Notes: generated by a model not told the origin, from the letters alone. Counted from the first letter of the stretch, positions 1 through 11,415 are shown. The stretch is DNA of 64,000 nt from Rhodococcus sp. B7740 (GCF_000954115.1 NZ_CP010797.1:1488001-1552000); one strand, 5' to 3'. Translations and numbers: made by a program.

Positions 1-759
1 ACCACCGTCATGCAGATGATGACCGCGCAGATGCGCCAGAGCGCGGGCGAGGTCTCGATATTCGGGCAACATCCGTGGGAGAACCCGATTGCACTGGGTC
101 ACGTGTGCTTCGTCAAGGAGAGCCAGAAGTACCCCGACGATCTGAAGGTCAAGCACGCCGTTGCGCATGCCTCGCACATTCTTCCCTACTGGGACAATGA
201 CTTCGCCGCCGACTTGCTGCGCGATTTCGACCTGCCCCTCGGCCGCAAGATCAAGAAGCTCTCCCGCGGAATGACCTCGGCGCTCGGCATCGTCATCGGA
301 CTCGCGTCACGGGCACCACTTACCTTCTTCGACGAGCCCTACTTGGGACTGGACGCGGTATCGCGACACCTGTTCTACGACAGACTGCTTGCCGATTACG
401 CCGAACGCCCCAGGACCGTCGTTCTGTCCACCCACCTCATCGACGAGGTCAGCGATCTGATCGAACACGTGATTCTCATCGACAAGGGCAAGATCCTGCT
501 CGACGCGGACTCGGACGATCTACGCGAGAGCGCCTTCGAGATCACCGGACCGACGCGCGCCGTCGACTCCTTCGCCTCGGGCCATCGCACTCTGCGTCGC
601 ACGGCACTCGGCGCGAGCGCTCGGGCCACGATCGACGGCCGACTGACCGACCGGCAGAAATCGGACGGTGCTGCAGCAGGGCTCACCATCGAACCGGTCC
701 CGATGCAGCAGTTGATCATCGAACGCACCACCGCCGAACCCGAGGAGGCAGTGTCATGA
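1..759 (+). CDS. ABC transporter ATP-binding protein, 5' end outside window
   Basis: ATPase subunit that would power the membrane protein encoded immediately downstream. The frame is open from base 1, and its first residues (TTV) look like the tail of a Walker A loop, so the true start lies before the window. Visible: an ABC signature with the variant sequence LSRGM (about visible residues 87-91 instead of LSGGQ), Walker B LTFFDEP followed by a D-loop GLD, and the switch histidine in LSTHLIDEV. The C-terminal ~80 residues are a short accessory tail. It overlaps the next gene by 4 bases (ATGA). The layout resembles YtrB-like exporters often controlled by a GntR repressor, which would lie off-window. 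Substrate unknown. Confidence 0.85.
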   Translation, partial: TTVMQMMTAQMRQSAGEVSIFGQHPWENPIALGHVCFVKESQKYPDDLKVKHAVAHASHILPYWDNDFAADLLRDFDLPLGRKIKKLSRGMTSALGIVIGLASRAPLTFFDEPYLGLDAVSRHLFYDRLLADYAERPRTVVLSTHLIDEVSDLIEHVILIDKGKILLDADSDDLRESAFEITGPTRAVDSFASGHRTLRRTALGASARATIDGRLTDRQKSDGAAAGLTIEPVPMQQLIIERTTAEPEEAVS

Positions 760-1451
760 AACGAATACTCAACGTCACTCGAATCCACAACACGTCCTGG
801 GCAACGACATTCGTGTGGCCGATGGCGGTTCTCGCGATCGCCTTCGTGATCACCTTCAGCATATTTCTGGTCATCCCGACCACAGACTCCGAATACAACT
901 TCACCGGTAGCGTCTTCTCGATCTATGGATTCGCCATGGCGTTCTACATCACCGCGATCACTCAGTGCTTTCCCTATGCCCTGGGTCTGAGCGTCACCCG
1001 CCGCGAATTCCTCACCGCCACAGCGTTGGTAGGTGTGTGCCAGTCGATTGCATTCGGCACGATCATCTACGTGCTGTCCTTGATCGAAGCAGCCACGGAT
1101 GGATTCGGCCTGAAACTGCGAATGTTCGGCATCGCTCGGTACGCGACCGACAATCCGTTGGTGCAGTGGGCCGCACTCGTTACCGTCATGCTGCTCCTCG
1201 GCGGCATCGGTGCATTCATCGGCGTCGTGTATCGACGGTTCCGCACGAACGGGTTGTTCACCCTCGGACTCGGAGCGCTCGTAGTCTTCGGCGGCGGATC
1301 TGTACTCGTGACCTGGCAACGGTGGTGGCCGAACATCGGCACCTTCTTCACCGACACCCCACGTATTCTTCTTCTGGTCGTGATCCCCTTGATCATCACC
1401 GCAGTGCTGTCGGTGGCCAGCTGGTTCGGTCTTCTCAAAGCAACTGCGTGA
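756..1451 (+). CDS. ABC transporter permease, 6-TM membrane protein
   Basis: 231-residue integral membrane protein with about six hydrophobic segments (near residues 20-42, 55-75, 88-108, 135-160, 165-185 and 205-228). It is the predicted partner of the ATPase upstream, whose stop it overlaps (ATGA); GAGGAGG lies 8 bases before the ATG. There is no signal peptide and no recognisable substrate motif. The last 17 bases overlap convergently with the 3' end of cobQ on the other strand. Role as a transporter permease is inferred from position and topology. Confidence 0.75.
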   Translation: MKRILNVTRIHNTSWATTFVWPMAVLAIAFVITFSIFLVIPTTDSEYNFTGSVFSIYGFAMAFYITAITQCFPYALGLSVTRREFLTATALVGVCQSIAFGTIIYVLSLIEAATDGFGLKLRMFGIARYATDNPLVQWAALVTVMLLLGGIGAFIGVVYRRFRTNGLFTLGLGALVVFGGGSVLVTWQRWWPNIGTFFTDTPRILLLVVIPLIITAVLSVASWFGLLKATA

Positions 1452-2970
1452 CAATCTTTTTCGTCGCAGGATCGACGCCGTGCTCGATGAGGTCGAGCAC
1501 GGCATCGACGTCGAGGTTGTCTTCCACCAGATCCGCCAGCAGGTCCAACTGCTGCTCACGCAACGCAGCGACCGATGTAGCGGGCGCCACCACGAAGCCG
1601 GAACGGCCCGATTTCCCTGCCACCCAGGTGAGGAACGAACGCCGGAAGTCGTCGGACTCGAGCAGGCCGTGCCAGTGGGTTCCCACGACAGTCCCGCGCA
1701 CACTGCCCTCCGGGGTGCCCGACGCAGTAGCAAGAAGCGCCTCGTCGCCGTTCCGCACAACCCGACCGTGGTGAATTTCGTAGCCCGACGCGCAATTCGA
1801 GCCGTACTGTTTCGATCGCCCCGTCACCTGCGCGAGCACTTTGTCGCTCGCGAACTCGACCGAGAGATCGAGCAGACCGAGCCCCTGGACAGAACCGGCT
1901 CCGGATTCGACGGTGTCGTCGATCGTCCGACCCAGCATCTGATACCCACCGCAGATCCCCAGAACCGGTAGTCCCGCGGCCCCGCGTGCCGCGATCGCAT
2001 CGGCAAGACCGCTGCGCCGCAGCCACTCGAGATCCGACACGGTGGACTTGCTGCCCGGAACGACCACCAGATCCACGTCCTCGAGCCGGGACGGTTCGGT
2101 GACCCAGTGCACCGACACCCCGGGCTCGCAGGCCAACGCCTCGACATCGGTGGTGTTGGAGATTCTCGGCAGACGCACCGCCGCGACGCGCAACCACTGC
2201 GAGCCGTGCGGTGGACGCGGCCGCCCCACCGGAGCATCGGGGACGGTTCCGAGCGAATCCTCGGCGTCCATCCACAAGCCGTCGGCGAACGGGACGACAC
2301 CGTACGTCGGCCGACCCGTCAACGCGCGCAACTGGTCGAGACCGGGTGCCAGCAGAGCTGGATCGCCCCGGAACTTGTTGATCACGAACCCGGCGACGAG
2401 CGCCTGATCCTGCGGAGACAGAACGGCCACGGTGCCGAACAGATGGGCCAGCACTCCCCCACGATCGATATCCCCCACCACGATCACCGGAAGGGACGCA
2501 GCCGTCGCCAACCCCATGTTGGCCAAATCCGTGCCGCGCAGATTGATCTCGGCGGGCGAGCCAGCGCCCTCGCAGATCACCACATCGAAGTCCGAACGCA
2601 GAGAAGCCAATTCGTCCGCCACCACCGCGCGCAAGGACTGCCGATGCTCGATGTAGTTGCTTGCACTCACCTGCGCCACGGCCCGCCCCCGCACCACCAA
2701 CTGCGATGTCCGGTCACTCCCCGGTTTCAGCAACACCGGATTGAAACGCACACTCGGCTCCAGGCCACAGGCCGCCGCCTGCATCGCCTGGGCTCGACCG
2801 ATCTCGCCGCCGTCGAGCGTGACCACCGAATTGTTGGACATGTTCTGCGCCTTGAACGGAGCCACCCGCACACCCCGACGCGCCAACATTCTGCAGAGCC
2901 CGGCGACCAGCACACTCTTGCCCGCATCCGAAGTGGTCCCGGCGACGAGCAGCGCACCAGTCGGACTCAC
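1435..2970 (-). CDS. cobQ: Cobyric acid synthase
   Basis: 511 residues. Catalyses glutamine-dependent amidation of adenosylcobyrinic acid a,c-diamide at positions b, d, e and g, giving adenosylcobyric acid in cobalamin synthesis. The N-terminal ATP-dependent synthetase domain has a P-loop-like GTTSDAGKS (residues 11-19) and the family sequence KAQNMSNNS. The C-terminal class I glutamine amidotransferase domain carries Cys340 in [11 protein letters not shown] and a catalytic His in GTHWHG (residues 430-435). The start is GTG, overlapping the map stop as GTGA, so it is probably translated with map. No cobalamin riboswitch is seen before either gene. It is separated from other cob genes here. 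Confidence 0.95.
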   Translation of the reverse strand: MSPTGALLVAGTTSDAGKSVLVAGLCRMLARRGVRVAPFKAQNMSNNSVVTLDGGEIGRAQAMQAAACGLEPSVRFNPVLLKPGSDRTSQLVVRGRAVAQVSASNYIEHRQSLRAVVADELASLRSDFDVVICEGAGSPAEINLRGTDLANMGLATAASLPVIVVGDIDRGGVLAHLFGTVAVLSPQDQALVAGFVINKFRGDPALLAPGLDQLRALTGRPTYGVVPFADGLWMDAEDSLGTVPDAPVGRPRPPHGSQWLRVAAVRLPRISNTTDVEALACEPGVSVHWVTEPSRLEDVDLVVVPGSKSTVSDLEWLRRSGLADAIAARGAAGLPVLGICGGYQMLGRTIDDTVESGAGSVQGLGLLDLSVEFASDKVLAQVTGRSKQYGSNCASGYEIHHGRVVRNGDEALLATASGTPEGSVRGTVVGTHWHGLLESDDFRRSFLTWVAGKSGRSGFVVAPATSVAALREQQLDLLADLVEDNLDVDAVLDLIEHGVDPATKKIVTQLL

Positions 2971-3842
2971 GGGAGAGTCAGGATCTCGCTACCCGTCTCG
3001 GTCACCACGAGCGTGTGCTCGAACTGCGCGGTCCACTTCTTGTCGTGCGTGACCACCGTCCAGCCGTCGTCCCACATCTCGGCGTTGATCGTGCCCAGGT
3101 TGATCATCGGTTCGATCGTGAACGTCATTCCCGGTTCGATGACGGTGTCCACCGACGGCTGGTCGTAGTGCAGCACGACCAGACCGTTGTGGAAGGTGGT
3201 ACCGATGCCGTGGCCGGTGAAGTCCTCCACCACGCCGTAGCCGAACCGGTGCGCATACGACTCGATGACGCGGCCGATCACGTTCAGCGCGCGACCGGGC
3301 TTGACGGCCTTGATGGCCCGCATGGTGGCCTCGTGGGTGCGTTCGACCAGCAGTCGGGCCTCCTCGGAGACGTTGCCCGCCAGGAAGGTTGCGTTGGTGT
3401 CGCCGTGGACGCCGTCGATGTACGCGGTGACGTCGATGTTGACGATGTCGCCGTCCTGGATCACCGTCGAATCCGGGATGCCGTGGCAGATGACCTCGTT
3501 GAGGGACGTGCAGCAGGACTTCGGAAAACCCTTGTAGCCCAACGTGGACGGGTATGCGCCGTGATCGATCATGTACTGGTGGGCAATGCGGTCCAGCTCG
3601 TCGGTGGTGACGCCCGGTGCCACTGCCCGGCCCGCTTCCTGCAGCGCCCTGGCCGCGATCTTGGACGCCACCCGCATCTTCTCGATGACCTCGGGGGTCT
3701 GAACCCAGGGCTCGCTGCCCTCGGCCACGGTCGACTTCCACGCGTATTCGGGGCGCTCGATCGACTTGGGCACCGCGAGGACGGGCGAGACGACGCCTGG
3801 TACGAGTGGCTGACGGGGCTTGCTCTCGGCGGTCACAGACAT
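2967..3842 (-). CDS. map: Methionine aminopeptidase, type I
   Basis: 291 residues. Removes the initiator methionine from nascent proteins in the cytosol. The five metal ligands are recognisable: two Asp in [14 protein letters not shown], His in GHGIGTTFH, Glu in FTIEPM and Glu in QFEHT. An N-terminal extension of about 40 residues with a PxxPxxP-like segment precedes the core, as in MapB-type actinobacterial enzymes (Rv2861c by memory). ATG at 3842 is chosen because similarity begins there (MSVTAESKP); the open frame continues far upstream without family similarity and would run through the divergent regulator gene. Its stop overlaps cobQ (GTGA). Confidence 0.93.
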   Translation of the reverse strand: MSVTAESKPRQPLVPGVVSPVLAVPKSIERPEYAWKSTVAEGSEPWVQTPEVIEKMRVASKIAARALQEAGRAVAPGVTTDELDRIAHQYMIDHGAYPSTLGYKGFPKSCCTSLNEVICHGIPDSTVIQDGDIVNIDVTAYIDGVHGDTNATFLAGNVSEEARLLVERTHEATMRAIKAVKPGRALNVIGRVIESYAHRFGYGVVEDFTGHGIGTTFHNGLVVLHYDQPSVDTVIEPGMTFTIEPMINLGTINAEMWDDGWTVVTHDKKWTAQFEHTLVVTETGSEILTLP

Positions 3843-3926
3843 GGACCCAAGAGTAGTCGGCTCGTACTCGGCCGCGGACCGCAGCGCAGTGCCCGTACCA
3901 GTCGAAACAGCACATGCCGGTGCAGA

Positions 3927-3932
3927 TATGAT
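3927..3932 (+). promoter_or_regulatory. Candidate -10 element for the LuxR-type regulator gene
   Basis: TATGAT lies 48 bases before the GTG at 3981, in the 138-base gap between the divergent map and regulator genes. It matches five of six bases of the sigma-70/SigA -10 consensus. No good -35 hexamer is seen 16-18 bases upstream (nearest is CGAAAC), so this is a weak call. Confidence 0.35.
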
Positions 3933-3980
3933 CTGGATCACGTTCGTCGCTCGTGCAGTCGACACGAGAAAGGAAGCCCC

Positions 3981-4853
3981 GTGGTCCATTCGAATTTGTT
4001 GCGGCCCCGCGACGGTGATGCCCTGCGCGCGGAGCTGCGCCAGGTGGCAGCGACGTCCGAGGTACCCGTCGTGTTCGGCGGCGAGGTCTCCTCGGAGACC
4101 CTGTACCTGAGTGAATTCCACGGAACCAGAACCCGAGGCCTGGACGGACTCGCCATCCCACCCAGATCCGGCCTCGGCGGTCGAGTCATGGAACAGCGCA
4201 GGCCCGCGGCCGTCAGCGATTACGGCGCATCGATGTCGATCACCCACCACTTCGATCGACCCGTGCTCGGCGAGGGCCTCAAATCGATACTGGCGGTACC
4301 GGTGGTCGTGGCCGGAGTCGCGCGAATAGTGATGTACGCGGCGCTGCGCGAACGCGGCCCCCTCGGAGATCGTGTCGGCGACATCATGACCACCGCCGCC
4401 AGGCGTCTCGGCCAGGAGATCTCCGTGCGGGACGAGGTCGACCGCAGGATCCGTCTGCTGGCGACCATCCGCTCGCCGCTCGACTCGGATGTCTCGCGGA
4501 CCGCCGAGCTGCGCAGTGTCCACGAGGAACTGTCCGATCTCGCCCGGTCGGTCGGTGACGCAGCGATCCAGCGCAGACTCGACGCAGTGGCAGCTCGCGT
4601 GGCCGCGTCGTTCGGACAGAACACGCCCGACGACCCACGAGCCCAGGAGGTGTCGCAGTCGTTGACGCCACGCGAGATCGACGTCATCTCGCAGGTTGCC
4701 CTGGGCTGCACCAACGTCGAGGTCGCTGCGCGCCTGTCGATCGGTGCCGAGACGGTCAAATCGTACCTGCGCAGTGTGATGCGCAAAACCGATTCGCACA
4801 CCCGATACGAAGCCGTGGTGGCGTGCCGTCGACTCGGCGTTCTGCCTTCCTGA
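3981..4853 (+). CDS. GAF-domain LuxR-family transcriptional regulator
   Basis: 290 residues. Residues about 20-150 look like a GAF-type sensor domain, followed by a helical linker and a C-terminal LuxR-type helix-turn-helix (about residues 222-285). The latter has the usual [16 protein letters not shown] start and the recognition segment [16 protein letters not shown]. The ligand and target genes cannot be read from the sequence. GTG start at 3981 is preceded by AGAAAGGAAG. It is divergent from map and converges on the PBP gene, with 19 bases between stops. It lacks a response-regulator receiver domain, so control by phosphorylation is unlikely. Confidence 0.85.
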   Translation: MVHSNLLRPRDGDALRAELRQVAATSEVPVVFGGEVSSETLYLSEFHGTRTRGLDGLAIPPRSGLGGRVMEQRRPAAVSDYGASMSITHHFDRPVLGEGLKSILAVPVVVAGVARIVMYAALRERGPLGDRVGDIMTTAARRLGQEISVRDEVDRRIRLLATIRSPLDSDVSRTAELRSVHEELSDLARSVGDAAIQRRLDAVAARVAASFGQNTPDDPRAQEVSQSLTPREIDVISQVALGCTNVEVAARLSIGAETVKSYLRSVMRKTDSHTRYEAVVACRRLGVLPS

Positions 4854-4872
4854 TCCGAACGCCGCAGCGTCG

Positions 4873-6687
4873 TCAGTACCCGGGTGGAAGTTGCTCGAAC
4901 ATCTCTCGGGTCACCGCGACCGCGTTGTCCGAGCTGCCGCCGCGCACCACGAGGGTGGCGAAGGCGATATCGCCGCGGTAACCGACGAACCACGAGTGCG
5001 AACCGCCGTCGACCTCTGCTTCGCCGGTCTTTCCGTAGACCTCGCCCTGGTCTGCGATGCGTTCGGCCGTACCGCTGGTGACCACCGACCGCATCATCCC
5101 GCGCAATCCGTCGACCATCGCAGGTTCGATCGGCGGATGGTCTCCGGTGATCACGGTGTCGCGTCCGACCAGGAGGTTCGGCACCGGCGTCGAACCGTGA
5201 GCCACCGTCGCGGCGGCCAGGGCCATACCGAACGTCGACACGACCACCCTGCCCTGACCGAAGCCGTCCTCGGTGCGCTGAACCAGTTCTTCGGCCGGTG
5301 GCACCGAACCGGAGTCGGTCGGCAATCCGACGACGTCGTAATCCGGGCCGACGCCGAATTGAGAGGCCGCGACGGTCAGCGCATCGGGAGTCATCTCACT
5401 GGCCAGCTTGGCGAACGAGGTGTTGCACGATCGAGTGAAGGCGGTACTCATCGTCACGTCACCCAGTGAGAACTCGTTGTAGTTGGGCACACTGCGCTCA
5501 CCGATCACGATGCGCCCCGGACACGGGACGGTGCTGCCCGGAGTCGCGAGTCCGCTCGCGATGGCGGCACCGGCGGTGATGATCTTGAACGTCGATCCGG
5601 GTGGGTACAGGCCGGCCGACGCGACCGGCCCGTCCCGATCGGCAGCCGGGTTCTGTGCCACCGCGAGGATGGCACCGGTGGACGGCTGGATGACCACCGT
5701 CATCGCCTGCTCGGTGCGCGCATTCACCGCTCGCTGTGCCGCGACCTGGATGTTGCGATCGAGACTGATCGAGAACGACGGCGAGGGCTCCGGCGGGGTG
5801 TCGGTGAGGACATCGATGTCGACGCCGTTGCGGTTCGTGGTCACCACGCTCCACCCCGCCTTGCCGTCGACCTCGTCGATGACGGCCTTCTTGACCTGGC
5901 CCACCAGGTCCGGCGCGAACGTGGGGTCGGTGGACACCAGATCCGATTCGTCGGACGCGGTGACTCCGGGGATCTCGGTCAGTGCGGCCGAAATCGGCTG
6001 GTAGTCACTGTCTCGAAGTAAAACCACCGGGTAGTCGCCGTCGACCGAGGTGGCGGATTCGACGATCGACTGCGCAGTGATGGACGCATCGAAAGGCGTC
6101 AGCAGCGTCGACAGCGCCGTTGCCGAGGCGACCACGTTGTTCGCTTCTGCGGCATCGAATTTGATTCGGTGCACCACCCCTGGCACCAGCACGTCGGTCC
6201 CGGAGCGTTCGTTGACCCGAGCCCGCGGAGCCGCCGTGGACCGCAAGGACATCGTCTGAGTGTCGCCGAGCTTGGGATGGATGTCCGACGCCGTCCAGCG
6301 CACCACCCACTCACCTTCGCTGCGGCCCATGTTCAGCTGACCGTCGTATGTCCACACGCGATCCCTCGGCAGTTGCCACGTGTAGGTGTAGCCGACCGTG
6401 GCCGTGTCGCCGTCGACCTGTACCGACGTCGTCTCGGCGTCGAGCGCCTCGGCCTGGAGGTTGGTCCACGCCTCGGTCAGTGCCGTCGCCGCTGCGTCGG
6501 GCTTGTCGGTATCGGCAGCCGCGGCGGCGATGTCGTTGGCCTCGAACGCGGCGAGAAATGCCTGGGCGGCCGGCTCCGGGCCGTCGGGTTTGGGGGTACA
6601 TCCGGTGAGGGCGGCGGCAACGACGGCTGCGACCACCGACACCGCTCCGACTCGATACCGCACTTCGGTTGCACCACGTGATCTCAT
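4873..6687 (-). CDS. Penicillin-binding lipoprotein (class B transpeptidase)
   Basis: 604 residues. Predicted lipid-anchored peptidoglycan transpeptidase acting outside the membrane. A signal peptide ends in lipobox LTGC with acceptor Cys30. Next come an NTF2-like/MecA_N-type domain (about 35-150), a PBP dimerisation region (about 160-290) and the transpeptidase. The active-site motifs are complete: S365-TFK368, S420-CN422 and K553-TG555. This domain order and the position beside ispG/rseP match Rv2864c of M. tuberculosis (memory), the PBP-lipo implicated in division and beta-lactam response. It lies downstream of the GNAT gene with an 82-base gap, and may be co-transcribed with dxr-rseP-ispG. 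Confidence 0.92.
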   Translation of the reverse strand: MRSRGATEVRYRVGAVSVVAAVVAAALTGCTPKPDGPEPAAQAFLAAFEANDIAAAAADTDKPDAAATALTEAWTNLQAEALDAETTSVQVDGDTATVGYTYTWQLPRDRVWTYDGQLNMGRSEGEWVVRWTASDIHPKLGDTQTMSLRSTAAPRARVNERSGTDVLVPGVVHRIKFDAAEANNVVASATALSTLLTPFDASITAQSIVESATSVDGDYPVVLLRDSDYQPISAALTEIPGVTASDESDLVSTDPTFAPDLVGQVKKAVIDEVDGKAGWSVVTTNRNGVDIDVLTDTPPEPSPSFSISLDRNIQVAAQRAVNARTEQAMTVVIQPSTGAILAVAQNPAADRDGPVASAGLYPPGSTFKIITAGAAIASGLATPGSTVPCPGRIVIGERSVPNYNEFSLGDVTMSTAFTRSCNTSFAKLASEMTPDALTVAASQFGVGPDYDVVGLPTDSGSVPPAEELVQRTEDGFGQGRVVVSTFGMALAAATVAHGSTPVPNLLVGRDTVITGDHPPIEPAMVDGLRGMMRSVVTSGTAERIADQGEVYGKTGEAEVDGGSHSWFVGYRGDIAFATLVVRGGSSDNAVAVTREMFEQLPPGY

Positions 6688-6769
6688 TGCGCCCCATCGT
6701 AATAGGGCGCTGCCTTCGGCCGCGGCAACGAATCGCGGTTCGCCACGACCCGATCGAGCGACGTCGGAG

Positions 6770-7606
6770 TCAGTCGAGGAGGACCGTCGTGAAGGTCGCC
6801 ACCTGGGTCAGACCGATCTTCGCGTATGCGCGCCGGGCGACGTAGTTGAAACTGTTGACGTACAGGCTCGCGGTGCGGCCCTGGCGGACCACCGAGTTCA
6901 CCACCGCTGCGGTACCGGACGCGCCGAGGCCGTGCCCGCGCCGATCGGGATGAACCCACACCCCCTGGATCTGACCCACCGTCGCCGACTGCGATCCGAT
7001 CTCGGCCTTGAACACCACCCGACCGTCCTCGAATCGGGCCCACGCACGCTGCGCGGCAATGAGACTCGAGATCCGTCGCCGGTATCCACGGCCGCCGTCG
7101 TTCTGTCTCGGGTCGACGCCCACTTCCTCGATGAACATCGCGACTGCCGCACTCAGATACACGTCCAGTTCCTCGGGACGAACGAGGCGTACGTGCGGAT
7201 CGGGCGTGATGGACGATCGAACCGACGTGGCCAGCAACGGCTGCTCACCGCGAACCTCACGGGCCGGGCCCCAGTCGGTCTCGAGCATCTCCCACAACGG
7301 CAATGTCAGTTCGGCTCGACCGACCAGTGACGAACACAGCCGCGGGCCGCGGCACGCACGATCGGCGAACGAGCGCAGATCGTCGCCGGATCCGAGCAGA
7401 GGAACCAGGTTGGCACCGTAGAAACACAACGACTCGTCGGGTCCACCTCGGCTCCACATCTCACCGTGGAACGACTTCGGATCCAGCCCGGATTCCTGCA
7501 CCCGAGCGGCAACCATGCAGGTGGCGACCGGGTCGGCGTCGAGCACCCGCAGGACGTGCGCAACATCCCGATTACCGAGAGGCTTCGCACCGAGGAGCTT
7601 GAGCAC
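6770..7606 (-). CDS. GNAT-family N-acetyltransferase
   Basis: 278 residues. The C-terminal half has the GNAT acetyl-CoA fold: a strand GQIQGVWVHPDRRGHGLG with the pyrophosphate-binding R-R-G-H-G-L-G loop, then ...YVNSFNYVARRAYAKIGL. The N-terminal half is a DUF4081-like region seen in the mycobacterial counterpart Rv2867c (memory). Substrate unknown. The start is GTG at 7606, set by a strong CAGGAGGT eight to twelve bases upstream. It sits between ispG and the PBP gene in a conserved actinobacterial neighbourhood, which hints at an envelope or isoprenoid-related role but does not prove one. Confidence 0.85.
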   Translation of the reverse strand: MLKLLGAKPLGNRDVAHVLRVLDADPVATCMVAARVQESGLDPKSFHGEMWSRGGPDESLCFYGANLVPLLGSGDDLRSFADRACRGPRLCSSLVGRAELTLPLWEMLETDWGPAREVRGEQPLLATSVRSSITPDPHVRLVRPEELDVYLSAAVAMFIEEVGVDPRQNDGGRGYRRRISSLIAAQRAWARFEDGRVVFKAEIGSQSATVGQIQGVWVHPDRRGHGLGASGTAAVVNSVVRQGRTASLYVNSFNYVARRAYAKIGLTQVATFTTVLLD

Positions 7607-7726
7607 CTACCGACCTCCTGACCACCTACCGCATACACACCGACCGAGCGTGTACCGAATCATTCCAGAGAACCCGTTCCGCCGGTGGCAGAGCGGCAAA
7701 CCGGACACCGAACCGGTCGAACCCGC

Positions 7727-8890
7727 TCAGCTGACGGTCACGACCGGTGCGCCACCGTCTGCAGTCTCATCCTTGTCGAATTCCTCGGCGATGCGCATTG
7801 CTTCCTCGATCAAGGTCTCGACGATCTGCGCCTCGGGCACGGTCTTGATGACCTTGCCCTTGACGAAGATCTGGCCCTTGCCGTTGCCCGACGCCACGCC
7901 GAGGTCGGCATCACGCGCCTCTCCCGGACCGTTGACGACGCAGCCCATGACGGCGACGCGCAGCGGGATCTCCATGCCCTCCAGGCCTGCGGTGACCTCG
8001 TCGGCAAGGGTGTACACGTCCACCTGTGCCCGCCCACACGACGGGCAGGAGACGATTTCGAGCTTGCGGGGACGCAGGTTGAGCGACTGCAGGATCTGGT
8101 TGCCCACCTTGATCTCCTCGGCGGGTGGTGCCGACAGGGAGACGCGGATGGTGTCGCCGATTCCCCTGGACAGCAGGGCACCGAACGCCACCGAGGATTT
8201 GATGGTGCCCTGGAACGCAGGCCCGGCCTCGGTCACGCCGAGATGCAGCGGGTAGTCACACTGTGCAGCGAGCTGCTCGTAGGCAGCGACCATGACGACA
8301 GGGTCGTTGTGCTTGACGGAGATCTTGATGTCCCCGAATCCGTGTTCCTCGAACAGGCCCGCCTCCCACAGCGCGGACTCCACGAGCGCCTCCGGCGTCG
8401 CCTTGCCGTACTTCTTCATCAGCCGAGGGTCCAGCGATCCGGCGTTGACGCCGATACGGATCGGAATGTTCGCGTCACCGGCCGCCTTCGCGACCTCCTT
8501 GACGCGGCCGTCGAATTCCTTGATGTTCCCCGGGTTGACCCGCACCGCGGCGCAACCGGCGTCGATCGCCGCGAAGATGTACTTGGGCTGGAAGTGGATG
8601 TCGGCGATCACCGGGATCTGACTCTTCCTGGCGATGATCGACAGTGCGTCCGCGTCCTCCTGTGTGGGGCATGCCACACGGACGATGTCGCAGCCGGACG
8701 CCGTCAGCTCTGCGATCTGCTGCAGCGTGGCGTTGATGTCGTGGGTCTTGGTGGTGCACATCGACTGCACCGAGATGGGGCTGTCGCTTCCCACTCCCAC
8801 CGACCCGACCTGGAGCTGCCTGGTCTTTCGACGCGGCGCGAGTACTGGAACCGGCGGTGCCGGCATTCCCAATCCGACTGACACGGACAC
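7727..8890 (-). CDS. ispG: 4-hydroxy-3-methylbut-2-en-1-yl diphosphate synthase (GcpE)
   Basis: 387 residues. Penultimate step of the MEP pathway: reductive ring-opening of methylerythritol cyclodiphosphate to HMBPP, using a [4Fe-4S] cluster. The cluster ligands are visible as Cys282 and Cys285 (SCPSCGR) and Cys317 ([10 protein letters not shown]), with the fourth ligand Glu324 in the same segment. An N-terminal TIM barrel precedes them. GTG start at 8890 with an AGGAAAGAAGG purine tract upstream. Lies 37 bases downstream of rseP and just after dxr, so two MEP-pathway enzymes bracket the protease gene. Confidence 0.97.
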   Translation of the reverse strand: MSVSVGLGMPAPPVPVLAPRRKTRQLQVGSVGVGSDSPISVQSMCTTKTHDINATLQQIAELTASGCDIVRVACPTQEDADALSIIARKSQIPVIADIHFQPKYIFAAIDAGCAAVRVNPGNIKEFDGRVKEVAKAAGDANIPIRIGVNAGSLDPRLMKKYGKATPEALVESALWEAGLFEEHGFGDIKISVKHNDPVVMVAAYEQLAAQCDYPLHLGVTEAGPAFQGTIKSSVAFGALLSRGIGDTIRVSLSAPPAEEIKVGNQILQSLNLRPRKLEIVSCPSCGRAQVDVYTLADEVTAGLEGMEIPLRVAVMGCVVNGPGEARDADLGVASGNGKGQIFVKGKVIKTVPEAQIVETLIEEAMRIAEEFDKDETADGGAPVVTVS

Positions 8891-8927
8891 AGTGGCCTTC
8901 TTTCCTAGCTACGACTGTCGAGTCTAC

Positions 8928-10148
8928 TTAGAACAATTGAATCGGGTTGACGATGTCCGCCGTGAGTGTCAACAAGGAGAACCCGATGAAAACGACGATC
9001 ACCACGTAGGTGACCGGCATGAGCTTCATGTAGTCCACCGGCGCACCGTCGGGCAGGCCGCGACGGTTGCGGAAGATGTTGCGGATCCGCTCGTACACGG
9101 TCACCGCGATATGGCCACCGTCGAGCGGCAGCAACGGCACGATGTTGAACGCTCCGAGGAAGAAGTTCAACGACGCGAGCAGTCCGACGAATGTCGCCCA
9201 GTTGTTCGTCTCTGCGGCCTGACCGCCGATGACACTGGCACCGACGACGCTCATCGGAGTGTCCAGTCCACGCTCGCCGCCGAAGATCGACTCCCACAGG
9301 GCCTCCACCTTCGTCGGCAGCTGCACGAGAGCCTTACCGGTCTGGACGAAGATCTCTCCGGTGAAGGCGAACGTCTCGGGGACTGCCTCGATCGGGTTGT
9401 ATCGAATGGGTGGAGGGGCGATCGTGGAGCCACTGACCCCGACCGCGCCGACCGTCGTCGACTCCTTGGCTCCGGTATCCGGGTCGGTGACGTAACGCTG
9501 CACCTCGGTCACGGGAATCGTCAGGTCGATCGACGCTCCGTTCCGCTCGACCGTCAGATCGACCGATCCCGACGACGCCTGCACGGCCTCGACGACCTCG
9601 GACCAGTACTGCGCCGGTACACCGTTCACCGCGGTGACCACGTCGCCCGTGCGGAGCCCCGCTTGCTGAGCCGGGCTGGCTCCCGAGCACGGCGCGAGTT
9701 CCCCGTCCTCGGTCTGGGTCGGCGCGATACACACGACGTCACTGACCTGAACGGTCGGCGGCGTCACCCGATCCGGCGTGCCCCATCCGAGTACCAGGGC
9801 GTACACCAGCACGATGCCGAGCACGAAGTTCATCGCGATACCGCCGACCATCACGACGATGCGCTTCCACGTCTTCTGGCGGTACATCGCCCGCTCGACC
9901 TCGTCCGGTGCGAGCTCGTCGATCGCCGTCATTCCGGCGATGTCACAGAATCCGCCGGCGGGGATCGCCTTGAGCCCGTACTCAGTCTCTCCGCGTCGGA
10001 AGGAGAAGATCTTGGGGCCGAAGCCGATGTAGTAGCGGCGGACCTTCATGCCGAGCGCTTTCGCGGTCCACATGTGTCCCGCCTCGTGCAGCGCGATCGA
10101 CACACCGATGCCGACGGCGAACAGCACCACACCCAGAGCGAACAGCAT
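8928..10148 (-). CDS. rseP: Site-2 zinc metalloprotease RseP/Rip1
   Basis: 406 residues. Intramembrane protease that cleaves anti-sigma factors and other single-pass membrane substrates. The zinc motif HEAGH is at residues 21-25 in the first membrane segment. A periplasmic PDZ domain follows (about 130-215, including GLRTGDVVTAVNG). The second catalytic motif LLPLDGGH is in a later membrane segment (about residue 340). The order dxr-rseP-ispG equals Rv2870c-Rv2868c (memory), where Rip1 controls several sigma-factor pathways and envelope lipids. The start ATG is 6 bases after the dxr stop. Confidence 0.95.
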   Translation of the reverse strand: MLFALGVVLFAVGIGVSIALHEAGHMWTAKALGMKVRRYYIGFGPKIFSFRRGETEYGLKAIPAGGFCDIAGMTAIDELAPDEVERAMYRQKTWKRIVVMVGGIAMNFVLGIVLVYALVLGWGTPDRVTPPTVQVSDVVCIAPTQTEDGELAPCSGASPAQQAGLRTGDVVTAVNGVPAQYWSEVVEAVQASSGSVDLTVERNGASIDLTIPVTEVQRYVTDPDTGAKESTTVGAVGVSGSTIAPPPIRYNPIEAVPETFAFTGEIFVQTGKALVQLPTKVEALWESIFGGERGLDTPMSVVGASVIGGQAAETNNWATFVGLLASLNFFLGAFNIVPLLPLDGGHIAVTVYERIRNIFRNRRGLPDGAPVDYMKLMPVTYVVIVVFIGFSLLTLTADIVNPIQLF

Positions 10149-10154
10149 GTGAGT

Positions 10155-11348
10155 CTAGAGGCCCTTCTGTTTCAGAAGCTCACGCGCGTGTGCGCGAGCC
10201 CAGGAATCCGCTGCGAGGACGTCGTCCACGGTAGTCGGCACCGCCGACCAGTCCCCGCCGCCGTCGTTCAGAACCGACCGCACCGTGTGCACGATCTCGG
10301 GGAATTCGATGCGACCGGACAGGAATGCGTCGGCGGCGATCTCGTTGGACGCGTTGTACACCGCAGTCATGCACCCGCCCATGATTCCGGCCTCGCGGGC
10401 CAGCTGTACGGCGGGGAAGACTCGATCGTCGAGTGGCTCGAAGTCCCAGGAGAACGCTGCAGTGAAATCGAGTGCGCGCGCGACGTCGGGCACTCGATCC
10501 GGCCATCCGAGCGCCAACCCGATCGGCAGCTTCATGTCCGGCGGGCTGGCCTGCGCGATGGTGGATCCGTCCACGAACGTGACCATCGAATGGACGATGG
10601 ATTGCCGATGCACCGTGACGTCGATCTTCTCGTAGGGCACCCCGAACAGCAGATGCGCCTCGATCAACTCGAGGCCCTTGTTGACGAGAGTTGCCGAGTT
10701 CAACGTGTTCATCGGGCCCATCGACCAGGTGGGATGAGCTGCGGCCTGAGCAGGGGTCACCGACTTCAGTTCCGCTTCGCTCCAGCCCCGGAACGGTCCA
10801 CCCGATGCGGTGAGGATCAGGCGATCCACTTCGCTCCGGTGGCCACTGCGCAGGCACTGCGCCAGCGCCGAATGCTCCGAGTCCACCGGAACGATCTGAC
10901 CCGGCGCGGCGGCAGCGAGTACGAGTTCGCCGCCTGCCACCAGCGATTCCTTGTTGGCCAACGCCAGCCGAGCGCCGGTCTTCAGCGCCGCCAACGTCGG
11001 TTCGAGACCGAGCGAGCCCACCAACGCGTTGAGCACCACGTCGGCCTGCGTCGACTCGACGAGCTCGGTCACCGCACCGGGCCCACTCAGCACCCCGGGG
11101 AAGTCGAGCTCGGCGGCAGCGGCGGGGTCGGCCACAGCGACACGTCGAACACCGGTCTCGGCGATCTGACGGCGAAGGAGGGCGATGTTTCCGCCGCCCG
11201 CCGCAAGACCGACGACGACGAAACGGTCGGGGTCGGCGGCGATGACGTCGAGCGCTTGGGTTCCGATCGAGCCGGTGCTCCCCAACAGCAACACACGAAT
11301 CGGCTCGGCACGATCCGAGGAGGTCGTTCGCTCACGATGGTCTGGCAC
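10155..11348 (-). CDS. dxr: 1-deoxy-D-xylulose 5-phosphate reductoisomerase
   Basis: 397 residues with the chosen GTG at 11348. First committed step of the MEP pathway, NADPH- and divalent-metal-dependent. The N-terminal nucleotide-binding motif LLGSTGSIG is at about residues 21-29. The metal/substrate region has PVDSEHSA and the flexible loop segment SGGPFRG; the C-terminal four-helix domain is complete. The frame stays open to 11450, but extending it would reach into the divergent DUF1990 gene and adds sequence unlike the family; GTG 11348 gives the usual length. No strong ribosome-binding site is visible, so the exact start is uncertain. It begins the dxr-rseP-ispG cluster. Confidence 0.95.
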   Translation of the reverse strand: MPDHRERTTSSDRAEPIRVLLLGSTGSIGTQALDVIAADPDRFVVVGLAAGGGNIALLRRQIAETGVRRVAVADPAAAAELDFPGVLSGPGAVTELVESTQADVVLNALVGSLGLEPTLAALKTGARLALANKESLVAGGELVLAAAAPGQIVPVDSEHSALAQCLRSGHRSEVDRLILTASGGPFRGWSEAELKSVTPAQAAAHPTWSMGPMNTLNSATLVNKGLELIEAHLLFGVPYEKIDVTVHRQSIVHSMVTFVDGSTIAQASPPDMKLPIGLALGWPDRVPDVARALDFTAAFSWDFEPLDDRVFPAVQLAREAGIMGGCMTAVYNASNEIAADAFLSGRIEFPEIVHTVRSVLNDGGGDWSAVPTTVDDVLAADSWARAHARELLKQKGL

Positions 11349-11415
11349 CGGTCCATTGTTGCCTACCGAGGCTGAGAAACCCCTATGCGTCGCCGTAGCT
11401 GGCACGCTGGAGGGC

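Noticed and set aside
3843..3980. Cobalamin riboswitch upstream of map-cobQ
   Set aside because: No B12-box-like sequence or large structured leader is seen in the 138-base gap.
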